DNA of 64,000 nt from Phallusia mammillata (Eukaryota; Chordata; Ascidiacea; Phlebobranchia; Ascidiidae). Both the position numbers and the translations under genes were made by a program. Location of the stretch: contig QLIY01000206.1 of NCBI GenBank assembly GCA_003260075.1, forward strand, positions 1-64,000, given 5' to 3'. The notes below the pieces were generated by a model. That model was not told the origin of the DNA, did not search any database, and worked only from the letters and a program-made list of their open reading frames with translations. Shown one piece after another: positions 1 to 11,100 of this stretch (position 1 is the stretch's first letter; every line of letters starts with the position of its first letter).

Positions 1-260
1 ATGCTTGCAAGTCGTCCGACAGATTGCAGGAACGTCATTCACCGTTTTGCGTTAGGTTCAAAAATAACTTTATCTTCGATATCTGAAAAACGGCTCTTGC
101 GAAAACCTCAGTAGAAAAAGCGCAGAGAGAGTAGCTAACAAGATTTGTGTTGTCAATGAGAGATTCAGCTTCGGGTGATTGCATGAAAGAAATGCTACAT
201 AAAGAAACGTAAATTGCCATGATATGCCGCGAATCGTAATATCAGTCAAAGTCAATTTTG

Positions 261-3200
261 TTAAACCATGTTTAAACCTACCCAAACATATGGTTTTCCG
301 CATCCACCTAGTAAGCCACCAGTGGCAAGAGTTTTTGAAACGTTTTTTGGCACTTTTGGGCGAAAGAAAGCGTCTTCTCGCTCTCTGTCTCTTCGTTCTC
401 TCTCCCTGTTGTCTTCTGGTGATAAGTTTCTCTCGATGTCTCGTGGCTTGGCTCTACTTTTTTCTGCGTCATGTTCAATCGTTTTTTCGTCATCTTTCGC
501 ATGACGTTTGTCCAGTTTCTTTTTCTTTAGTTTTTCTTCCTCTTCACTGCTCTCTGAATCGTTTGAGGAGCTATCGGATGGTGTTGGAGCTTTCTTCTTG
601 TGCTTCCGCTTTTTCTTTTCTTTTTTGTGCTTCTTAGATTTCTTCGACGACTTCTTTTTGGATTTTTTGCTCTTTTTCTTCTTCTTGTCTTCAGAGCTGG
701 AGTCTGTAAAATATACATTTTAATAGCAAGCGAAGAGTGTTGTATTGTCAGCTGTGTAGATATTCAAAGCACAGTACATAATTCAAAACCACTAAAACAC
801 CTTGAGGTAAAGTGGTTACACATGAGCCTTATGGGGCATACAGATAACTGAACCATTTTGCTTACCTTCATCAGAAGAACTTTCAGAATCAGATGAAGAT
901 TCATTGTTGAGTGCAGCAAGTTGTTCCTGTTGTAACTTTTGGGAAAGAAGTTGAGCAGAAACTCGGAGATGTTCACGCAGCTCATCACTGTAAAAAATAT
1001 TTTTAAACCAATTGCATGTAAATACAAAAAAATCTTGTATGTAGACAAATGCAGTCATTAATTTTAGTATCACTGTACATTTTAAAACTAATGCATAGAT
1101 AAGTTGACTCCCCGAATCCAAAGGGTTCAAAAACAACCATTTTCCTACATGAAGGGGACAAAAAATGCAAAAAGACTTGGTACATACGTGATGCCACCGA
1201 GACCAATGGAAGTAAAAAAGTTGATTGCAAATCGAGTATTTTTTGGATTGTCTCTGGGAAAAATTCCTTCGAAAAATGGAGCCATAGTCCTGAAAAAAAA
1301 GATACATCATAACTACGAAAGTAAACACATACGGAATCAATTCACTCACGGGTCCTTCAGTCTCTGGTTCAATTTGGTTATTCCAAGGTACTCTGTGACC
1401 TCTTGGAAGAGAATTTTGATGAAGATACGAGATGAGGAAGTGGTGGTATCTTCCGACAGAACTATGTGTGATAACACACTCCAGGGGACAGAATCAGAGT
1501 GCAGCAAATGAGCAAAAAACTAAAAATTAATCCTGTAGTTAGTTGGGTATACTATGATTTGTTCTATTTAAAATAAACATGGATTACATGCCATTTTGTT
1601 CTGCTTTGCTGTTCAATGTTGAAAATAGCATACATGATATCATACATACTGCACTCCAGTCCATTCAGCAATAAAACCAAATAAATTTCATCACAAGTAA
1701 ATATTTTAAAATTTGTCTAAAAAGCCTAAACCAACTTTATGTCTAAAACGTACTTTTGCAACATTTCGAAGTTTATTGGTTTCCAGTCTGTGGATGCTAT
1801 CATATTGTTGGGCAAATAAAACCTCAAAATGTTCCATGAACTCTTTTTTCAGCAGACAAAATCTCTGTTAATGGATTAAGCATGTTTCGTGAAACAAACA
1901 TTTGGTTCTATGCACATCTTGAACATAAAATACTTACCCCACCCAAAAGTCCAAAAAACTTTTCATAAGTTCTTTGTTGTGAGCAGCAATCGACAATCAT
2001 TGCACAGATTTCTCCCTAAATAACAATTTAGCACTTGTTACATGATCTGCAATAGTGGACCTAAGCTGCTCAAATTCAATCCACTTCATTCAATAATTTT
2101 TAACTCGTTTCAGACCAAGGACCACCAGTTCAAAACAGTCCCTTGTCAAATAAGGATAAAGAGAGCATACACAACAAGCACATTGGCTTAAAATGTATTG
2201 CTTCAAAACAGAATTCTGTGGAGTGATTTTAAACAACTGACAGCTAACAATAAATGTCAAATAACTTGGATAAGCTTTTCCCATACTGAATATTCAACAT
2301 ACTTTTTGCAACTATTTCCAGTTTATCCCCAAATATAATTAAAGACCACCCAAACCATTATCATGGACCACCAGTTGAGAACCACTGCCCTAATTGTTGG
2401 CCCAGAATGAAAACCACTGATTATTACCATGAAGAAAGTTTTCACATGTTATGTGTTTTTATTGCTTCACATGTACAATGTTGACTTACATAGTCTTTTT
2501 CTGCAAACTCCATTTTAAGAATTTTATGTGCACATTCCTCAAACGACAAACTGGTTTGCACAGCAAGATAGATGGTCCTTCTCAATGCCACCAAGTTTGT
2601 TTCAGTCTTGTCTGTGATTTCCATTGTGGAGGTCTCTTCTTCTGCACACACAAAAATACTGCAAATTAGCTGCTAAATATGCAAAAACCTAATGACCAAA
2701 AACTAATTGAATAGCAAATGCAAAGACAAGAAAGTTTAAAGTGGAAAGTTTAGACTACAATTGTTCAAGCTGTGATAATATTGCAGACAACACTGTAGAT
2801 TGTTGAATTAAAAGCACAGTGATATAGACATTTTACCTTCTGCTTCATCAGCATCTGATGATGAAGAAGATCCACTGCTATCTGAATCATCACTACTGTC
2901 ATCCAATATTTCTGTTACAAAAATTAAGACAAAGGATGAAAGATGTTAGAAAGGTCAATTAAATTTGGCAGGACAATGTCAGCCTAAACAATACCAAAGA
3001 ATAACTGGTTTTTCACATATTATATATATATATAAGCTAAATATATTTAATACAAAAGCCAATACTATGTAGTTCCCTTTCCCCTCTAGGTTTGTACAAA
3101 TTTCATTTGGGTACATTTTGTCAATTATAGAGCACAGTGAGTTGGTATCAGTTTTGAAAAAAAACATGCCATTTCAAACTGCGTTTTGTGCCACAAACCT

Positions 3201-4685
3201 TTTTTGATCTTTTTGTAATTCGCTTCACTTTCTTCAAACTCAGGGTCAAAGCGAAAAACATTCATTTCATTCTCCAACGACTTCATATTGTCGTCATCCA
3301 GTGTAAGCATGTGGCCCCCCCCCCTCATCAACTAAGTCCAGGTTGTCCAAAACCGCTGGATGCTCTTTGAAATCATCTTTTCTTATGGCGAACATCACCT
3401 GCAATATTCACAAGTTGTTTGCAAACCAACAAGCTTCTGCAACTCATATTTCAGCATAAACAAAAAAAGATTTACACTCAAGGTTTGGATGTGGTAAAGA
3501 TATAAGGTATAGCACACTTACCTCAATCATATACTGAACTCTCTTCTCCAACTGTTCCTCATGTAATATAACTCGCAATCTTTCAAAGACAGCTCCCAAA
3601 CCACGGGGAGAAACCTCACCCAACTTTTGACCGCTGTCTTTCAAAAAGCCAATTGCAACCTACAAAGAAGAAGAAACTGTTAATAACAACACCCTTGTTG
3701 TCAACTTAAACAAAATCAGCTTTTCACCTCAACAGAGTCATCAGTTGGTGTTTCAAGCAGCAATGTCAGAATTTGTAAGCCAAGGATCTCATGGGCCACT
3801 TGTTGATTAATAAGGTGGGCAACAAATTGAACTGAATGCAGGCAAGTGTCCTGTAAAATAAACACACCTTTTTAAACAGATGACTATTAAAACTTACTGT
3901 CCAAAACTTTAGCAAAACTAACACACTTAAACTTTAGGCAATACTTTTGACAGCATTCAAACAAAAATAGAATTATGACTTAGTTTATCACACCTTCTGA
4001 TTTCTTCTGTAAGATCTTCGAAACTGAGCAACAACCCTCCGTAAGATCAATTCACCATTTTGTGGAAAGCGAGAGTTTATGATTGCAGTAAGTGCAGCAT
4101 ATACATGAGTAAATGTTGGAGAAGCATTCTGTGCAGTTAGAACTGACCTTGCCAACAGGCCCCTGAAAAAAAAATGAACATTTATATAGGGTGGTCATAT
4201 GGTATCTCAGTTTATCATACCTTCCACGGACAATATTTTCTTGAAACAGTTCTTGTACAATTTCTTTTATATTGGACACGTTAACTTTGTTAATGAGACC
4301 ATTTATACTTTTCTTCAATGCCTCCCAACTTAACCTTTGAAATGGTTCACTGCAAATAAAAGAATTTAATTGATATTCAACCAATTGTTTTAGCAGTCAC
4401 AAAGTCTGAACACAAACACCTACGCATGTGTGTAACAAATTCAATAACATATTTCCATGAAAGAAAATGACAAATAATCTACAACCAATACCTTGATTTG
4501 TCAGTCATTTGTTGTTGCATCATTCGGAGTTTTGCCGGTGGGATGTACGCTCCCCCAGTTTTTGTTCCAAGCATCTCTACTGGATCTGGCTTCTTCTTTT
4601 TCATTGGTGGTTCTTCCTTTCTTCTAGTTCTGCTTTCCTTCTCATCTCTTTCATCTGACTTTGTTCTCTTGGATTCTTTTTCCAT
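261..4685 (-). CDS. CWC22: CWC22 pre-mRNA splicing factor (14 exons)
   Basis: Spliceosome-associated MIF4G/MA3 protein that binds eIF4A3 and brings it to the spliceosome so that exon junction complexes are deposited (family knowledge). Exons, minus strand: 4685-4492, 4349-4221, 4162-3994, 3850-3728, 3659-3522, 3398-3199, 2911-2837, 2641-2490, 2015-1938, 1864-1754, 1519-1350, 1289-1188, 987-866, 703-261. Seen: the family signature [17 protein letters not shown] in exon 1, then [20 protein letters not shown] (MIF4G start), [35 protein letters not shown], an acidic linker, then MA3 sequence with [20 protein letters not shown] and [20 protein letters not shown]. The tail is Lys- and Arg/Glu/Asp-rich, as in vertebrate CWC22. 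Length is about 735 codons. Exon 6 holds a C10 run (3315-3324) that shifts the frame where LDLVDE should run on into HMLTLDDD. The last ~35 residues have no family match, so the true 3' end could involve another splice. Confidence 0.93.
3315..3324. other. C10 run breaking CWC22 exon 6
   Basis: Ten C in a row inside coding sequence. On the minus strand it reads as G10 between LDLVDE and HMLTLDD. Exon 6 as written is 200 nt, but neighbouring exon phases require a length of 1 modulo 3. The run therefore replaces a few codons and shifts the frame. It belongs to the same class as the G-runs elsewhere in the window, in opposite orientation. Confidence 0.85.
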
Positions 4686-4711
4686 ATTACCACAGAAAGG
4701 CAACAGTCACG

Positions 4712-4974
4712 TTTTGTTTATGTTTCACTAATATACTATAGTCACTATAGCAAACATTTAACCTATGTAATAGAAAAAATATGTTGTTTAGATACATTGA
4801 TTTATATTATTATTATACACGTTACATGACGAACATCCCCCCCCCCTTGTTTATGTTTCACTAATATACTATAGTCACTATAGCAAACATTTAAGCTATG
4901 TAATAGAAAAAATATGTTGTTTAGATACAATTGATTTATATTATTATTATACACGTTACATGACGAACACCAGT
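4712..4974. repeat. Direct duplication around a C10 run
   Basis: About 115 bp starting with gtttatgtttcactaatata occurs at 4712-4836 and again at 4849-4970, separated by C10 (4837-4846). The copies differ by one or two substitutions and an indel. This is just upstream of the CWC22 start codon, so the CWC22 promoter is present in two versions. Most likely two haplotype copies joined with filler. Confidence 0.8.
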
Positions 4975-6060
4975 TGCTGTAAATAAACTTTATTTGACAA
5001 CCGTCATTATCAGTGGCGGCTCGTGCCTAAAATTTCTGGGGGTGCTGCTCCAAATTTTAGCCTTTATTTAACATATATAAGTTGGCAATATATAGAAATG
5101 CCACATTTCTAGATTTCCAGCCATTGTTTTGTGTAGAAAAACAAGTAATACAAATCTTAATTAGTAACTCCATTGTGACGTAATTTTCGTTACGCATTAA
5201 TGTGCACAAGTGTAAACAGCAGACGGTATGTATTATTGGGGAATTTTGTTTACTTGCATGGCAACGGGCCAAACTCAATAACATGCGGTAATAATGTAGC
5301 ACAAAAACACACGTGACACAGACTCAAAACGAAGCGGATGTTAATACGGTAATTCATAACAACAATATATTGAACAAAATAGTAATAAATGAGTCGAAAA
5401 GTATTTCAGTTGGACAACATTTAAGAATAACTGGTTATAACAATGACCACTAACTAACACACTTGCTATTCAGTCATTAATATGGTCATGTTTCATTTGA
5501 GTAACTTATCAAAGTCATAGTTATTGTTTCAACATATCTCATGACACTTCACAGATTATTGCCACACAAAAAACTAGCCATAAAGCTTTTGGTATCATAA
5601 CTGACAAATTTAACAACCACATTACATTTGTGTCAGAACTTGGTTATTTAAACATCTTTTCTTTAAATTTTTGTGTACAGACTAATAATTGTCTTTCAGT
5701 TTGCTTATAATTCCTTTTTTTAAAGTGCAATACTCCAAGCTTTGAAATTTACAACACTCTCACTTAATTAACCCATATGATTAAACCTTGTGCTTCCTTT
5801 TTACAACCAAAATGAATCATAAAGTTATAGTTTGGGCAAAATAATTGATAGCTTCTTCCTTGGTTTCCAAATGACAACTAAGAAACTGTTTGTTTTTATT
5901 TAGTGCTAGCACTGCAAATGCAAGTCTTTTTGGAAATAACGGTGTCCCTTAGAAAAGTTTGCATCCTTTTCAGTGTTAAAAAGAACAGTTTTGCCTTAAA
6001 GATTCATGGAAATTGCAAACAGGATTTTTCATCTTAGTAATTTAACTTGTCAAAATATCT

Positions 6061-6281
6061 GACTAAGTATTGCTCATCCAGCAGTTTTATTGTAAACAAT
6101 CGACGTTTCGACGTCCTATACAAGACGCCTTCATCAGGATAATGACATAACTTGCAGGACAAATTTGTCCAGGACAAATTTGTCCTGCAAGTTATGTCAT
6201 TATCCTGATGAAGGCGTCTTGTATAGGACGTCGAAACGTCGATTGTTTACAATAAAACTGCTGGATGAGCAATACTTAGTC
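6061..6281. repeat. Perfect 110-bp-arm palindrome with opposed hammerhead motifs
   Basis: Positions 6061-6170 are the exact reverse complement of 6172-6281, with one base (a6171) between. Each arm carries CTGATGA, a stem II hairpin and GAAACGTC, followed by a tail ending in aataaaactgctgg. These are hallmarks of the minimal hammerhead in Penelope-like element terminal repeats. Related tails occur near 52935 and 53175. It may be a real inverted Penelope terminal repeat or a fold-back assembly join. Confidence 0.85.
6195..6246 (+). ncRNA. Minimal Penelope-type hammerhead ribozyme (plus arm)
   Basis: CTGATGA at 6205-6211, stem II with about 7 paired positions closing a TGTATA loop (6213-6232), then GAAACGTC at 6233-6240. 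Stem III is reduced to A-C/G-T with no loop. This is the architecture reported for metazoan Penelope-like elements and thought to act as a dimer. The mirror copy is on the minus strand at 6102-6137. Confidence 0.6.
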
Positions 6282-7019
6282 ATACATTATGCCTGGCAGC
6301 AATAGCTTATTTGTCAAAATATCATCTAGATTATTTTCAAACTAATCATGAACATCAGATCTACAGAAACATTTTCATTTCAGTAACTAGCTTTTCTTTG
6401 TCAACAATAGGATATGCTTTGTGGCCACTACTATCTCCTCTGTAGAATGTTCATTCTTAAGAAACTTCCTGTGAAGCAATTTGGCAGCTACTGTTTAGAG
6501 AAACACTACATGTCCATTATATCAATACACATGATTGCACTTGGTTGCAAATACTGTCCACATGGTGTGTTAAGAAAGCAAAACTTGAAATGGTCATCAC
6601 TAAGGTATTTCAAAATTCCTGTTGCTTCTGCAATTGTTTGTTCTGCATTTGATATTGCCTGAATTTCAGTGAGGCATTTAACTTCACAGTCACAGAGCTG
6701 TTTTTCTTTGGTAGCATTAAGAACTAAAACTGACTATTTCTTGTTGTTGCCTATTCCTGCATGACATATTTGGAATAGTAGATGTTTTAACCCATTCTGT
6801 CTTAAAACGTTTTAATTCAGTTATTTATTATAAAGGTTAATCGTGACTGCACAAGGTATTTGATCCCCTTTTTAATTCAATGATAACTGCAAAAACTTAA
6901 GTCCACTAACAGTCATCTTAAAAAGTCACGACTAACCTTCAAACAAATAAATTGATAGATGGCAAAATAGTTATTTAACTATACCCACTGCCGAACTTAA
7001 GAATATAGTACACGGGTTT

Positions 7020-7340
7020 TGCTTTGGCACACAACAGACCCGGAACAGACGACTACATGCTGGATTGCCGGTTCACACGCTACGTGATTGGTGGAGCTGC
7101 GCGAGCCGCAGCACCCTGTCGCCTATTTCGCCCGGCATGTAGCTTTTCCAACTGCGCATGCGCATGGTCAACTGGCGATCCCATACAACGAAGCTGACAT
7201 GTGCATACAAGGCAGGCAACGGTGCTTGTGATTCAGCTTTCGGGTTCGCCGCTGAGCCTGTGTCGTTTAATTGGTAAAGCGCGAGTCCCAGAAACACTCC
7301 TGTCGTGGTTTCAAATCCAACGGCAAGAAAAATGCCTTCA
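7020..7340. promoter_or_regulatory. CpG-rich promoter-like segment with NRF-1 palindrome and tRNA-like box
   Basis: A GC-rich island in an AT-rich setting. It holds the NRF-1 consensus TGCGCATGCGCA at 7153-7164 and an ATTGG (inverted CCAAT) box near 7085. A tRNA-like piece lies at about 7245-7325, with tggtaaagcgc (A-box-like) and ggtttcaaatcc (B-box-like), probably a degenerate tRNA pseudogene or SINE head. No gene start could be attached to it. From 7440 to 8117 I see nothing but the 3' flank of tyrosinase. Confidence 0.35.
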
Positions 7341-8117
7341 ATAAACTTGCTGTACCATGACAGTAAATTTAATTCAATTACACAAAGTCTCCATTTTCTC
7401 GGTCCGCAACACGTAATAACCCCCAAAACATAAAAATACAATTAAATATTAAATAAAAAAAATGCGTAAAATTATTTAAATCTGTTTTAAAACAACTAAT
7501 TTTCTGTTTTCGTTTGCAGAGCACAAGTTTTTTGAGGGCAAAGGTGCAGTGATGACGTTTGCACAAAAACTGACAGCCGACAAAAAATAAACCAAAGCTT
7601 TATTATTGGTCGATTAGCAGCTTTAATCCTCAATCATAAAAATCAGTATCAAGAAAAACAGCTACAATTAATCTTACATAAAGGGGCACCCCCATCTATC
7701 CTGAACTTTTCACTGTGACGTGTGAATTGTTGATTGTGTGGTTTCGAATATCGAACTTAAAGCAAAGCGTATGTGCGACAAATACAACGGTATTTGTGCT
7801 ACTGTTCTTTGTATTCTTGTTTTAACACAGAAACTAGTTTTTTTGGTTGTGTTTGTTGACGCAAGTTGCCTTTGTGAAGTATATTACTGAAAATCAGCTA
7901 CTTGGTCTTTTTAAAAAGTAAAAATTGGCTCATTTGACATATGGCACATAGGACACTAAAAATGCAATGTATTAGTGTAAAAGAGTTGATTTTATTTGCA
8001 TTTAATGAAGGTACAAACAGCTCAGTGGGTAAATATACAATTACAAATAGCAAAGACGTCTTTTCACCGAAATTGTAAACATTATATTAATCTTGATTCA
8101 AATACATTTACACGTGT

Positions 8118-11100
8118 TTACATATAAGTGGTTCCTTTAACCAGTTTTCCCTTGACACAAATTTCCCTCGGAGGTTCAAGCAGAGCAACAGATTCACTTG
8201 GGTCGCCGTCAGATCCACAACAGCAGCAGCACGGAAATCCTGAACAACAGGAATTTCGCCCTTTTCTCGCGTAACCCCGAGAGCAGCAGATATTGACGAA
8301 CATACAAGACAGGACAATTGAAAGCGCACATAGAAACACAATGAGCGCAAGGTCAATGTACGACATTTGTCTAAACATCCGGTTGAGGTAGGCGAGAGTG
8401 TCCTTAATCCGTTGCCACAGGTTAGGACTGAATTGAGTTGAACTTGCGTCAACAGCCAAAACTGGAGATAATAAAGTAAAGGTATAAACTTTTTGAGACC
8501 AAAACATATTAATGTCTATAAGTTTTCTCACAATTGTTCCTGCTTTTTCAAAGATGTAGTCAAAAATTTAGAGTACATAAAAAGTCATGACACTTTTGAA
8601 ATAAAAAAGTCAAAATATTACCGAACTACGCAAGGAAACCAACCTCTGTTATCAGCTAGCAGCATTTGAGTGGATCCCATATCAGCTACAACATTAGTCA
8701 TGTCGTCATACAGCGAGAAACCTCCTTCTCCATGTTTGTAAGGTCTCAATTTCAAACCTCTCCTCGCCTTTGCCCACCGTCTCTCTGCGTTCAAGTTTCC
8801 TGCATCCCTTCCAACTTGGGCTTGTTGCTTCATAGCAACACCAGGGGAAGCCCCGACAAACACCGCAGGTATGACGTCACCAACTTTGACGTCATTAACA
8901 TCGCTAGTGACGTCTTCATTCCTGTTAACGTTTGATTCCACATCGTCAATGTTTGTAATTTCTGTTACGTCGTTACTGCCAGGATTTGGGACTATGACGT
9001 CAAAACTGACGTCACTTGCGCTTCCGGTTTCGTCATCAGAGCTGATGTAATCGTATACGTATCCCAGCTCTTCTGTGCCGGCGAAACCTCTCTCGTTTCG
9101 CACGAGCGGGAAAAAAGGAACCATGAAATCCTGAGCTCTGTGGCCCAAACGCGGTTGATCCGGACCAGTGTAGCCGAATGTGGCTAAAAGTAAATAAAAA
9201 TAGATATTTATAGAATCGTTTCTGCAGAAATGTCACCCACAAACAAAGGACGTATTTTACTAAATCCGATTAGGAAAGAAAAAGAAATAAATACACTTGG
9301 CTTTACTTGGTTTATTCTGTTCCATTCTCTTTCTCAGCCAGAGTTCAAACAAGCTATCAACATAAGCATGGTGAATGACAAATATTGGGTCGTTGGCAGA
9401 AGAGTCGACCGAAGACATTGTCCCGTTCATGTACAAATGAACTGCGTTGTGTAAATGACTCTGATCTGGGTCTGTCAAGTTTGAAATAAAAATGCCGTGT
9501 CAATTTAGCGATTCTTAATTGATGAAAACTTGAGGAAATATCCGTTCTTTGTCCACAACACCATTCTAAAACTGCAACTTTTTGACCCATAAGATATCGA
9601 AATCAAATATTCCGTTACAAATTTTATCAGAATTCATTGTAGCCATGCAATACAGCCTTTTCTGAGTTACTAGAGCAGTGCTCTTCAACCGGTGTGTTAC
9701 TGTACTAGAAGAGTACTGTACTAGAACACCTAAATTTGCATTGAAGTTGGTATTTTTTCAAACCACTCAGTAAAGTTAGCTTAACAAAAGTTATGTGTCT
9801 CACCAATCCATCCCAATTCATTTTAACGAATCACGAACCAAAACTTTTACAAGTTAACATAACCACCTGCATCCCCAGTATCCATTCTAGCGAATCCTTC
9901 AATCAAATTCCGGTAACTCTGATTGGCTAAAATATCAAACGCTGGAGTATCATACTCATCACCGAGGAACAATGCACGATCAACATCCGCCTCTGTGGGA
10001 AGACCAGTGATCTTCAAGGGATCGTAGTTTCCATGGTCACGAATCAAGGGTCCCTCTGGCTTCCCCGTGCACTGCTGACCCTGGAGGATGTATTCGCTAC
10101 TGCGAGTACAAATGACCTCCCACTGCGAGAATGGTGACCTTGAAAGTTGAAAGGTCAAGTTTTTGAAAAGAGCTCATTGTTCAAAGCTTCTGTGGTTTAT
10201 GGGTGAAGTTTAAACCACCTCAGAAAAAGCAAATTTGTTTTGAAAAAGCAAAATATTTTCCTAGTAACGAAATCAGTTGATGAATTTCGTGGAATATTTA
10301 TGTTTTTATGTTTCTTTAGTTCCTTATTCAAATAGATTAGTACAGTGTTAGTAAATACGTTTTACTGAACACTTGTGTCTCGTATCGGTTTAGAATAGAT
10401 AGAAGTAGTGGTGGGATTCAGCCGGATCGTTCTATGAACCGTCTCAGGAAATTTTATGAGATCAGCGAACCGGTTAGCATTACTGGTTACTGTCACAAAA
10501 TTGACTTTTTGTAGCAGAACCGGCTGAAAAATATGACTTTTGTGATAGAACCGCTTTGTGACAGAACCCGCTGAAAACATATGACTTTTGTGATAGAACC
10601 GGCTGACAAAAAACGTGAATCCCACCACTCGATAGAAGATATGGATCACCACAGATCAGTATGACTAATCATAATTGTCTTGCATGAGCAAAACAAAATT
10701 CAGGAGTTGAAGACTACGATGTACTTTCGGTATCCTATGTGTAAACTTTAAAAAAATCACCAAGACATTTCGAGAATCACAATAAACAACGACAAATAAT
10801 CACCCTTGACTTATCAAGGTCCTGTTGTCAGGGTTACGTCCGCCCATCATGACGTCATTGCATACGTCACAGGTTTCGGTGTTACGCCAATCCCAGTAGG
10901 GCAGGGCAAAGGTCGGATCCTCGGCAACTAGTTCACGGATTTCAGCTTCCCACTTGAGGAGGTAGTAACGGTGCCAAGGCAGAAACGCTGGACCCTGTTG
11001 CATTTGAAAACACAGTGGATAAACATCATATTTTTTTCAAACCTACTTGAATCGCAACGAGTTTAACAAAAAGTAACTTTGGGTGCACAGTTTAACAAAA

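Larger units (their letters stand above)
5013..6990. mobile_element. Possible decayed hAT-type transposon
   Basis: The left end begins cagtggcggctcgtgcc followed by a G-rich stretch, the style of a hAT terminal inverted repeat. The minus strand between about 6660 and 6350 keeps short protein-like stretches (for example FLNTPCGQYLQPSAIMCIDI) broken by stops. I could not find the matching right terminus, so the right limit is a guess. The palindrome at 6061-6281 lies inside. No intact gene is seen from 4975 to 7000. Confidence 0.3.

Noticed and set aside
7245-7325. Possible functional tRNA gene
   Set aside because: The acceptor stem pairs at 6 of 7 positions, but the T arm does not pair properly and no anticodon arm is convincing; more likely a SINE head or pseudogene.
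7073-7441. 122-codon minus-strand ORF
   Set aside because: Crosses a CpG-rich promoter-like segment and a tRNA-like sequence; composition not protein-like and no splice-consistent continuation.
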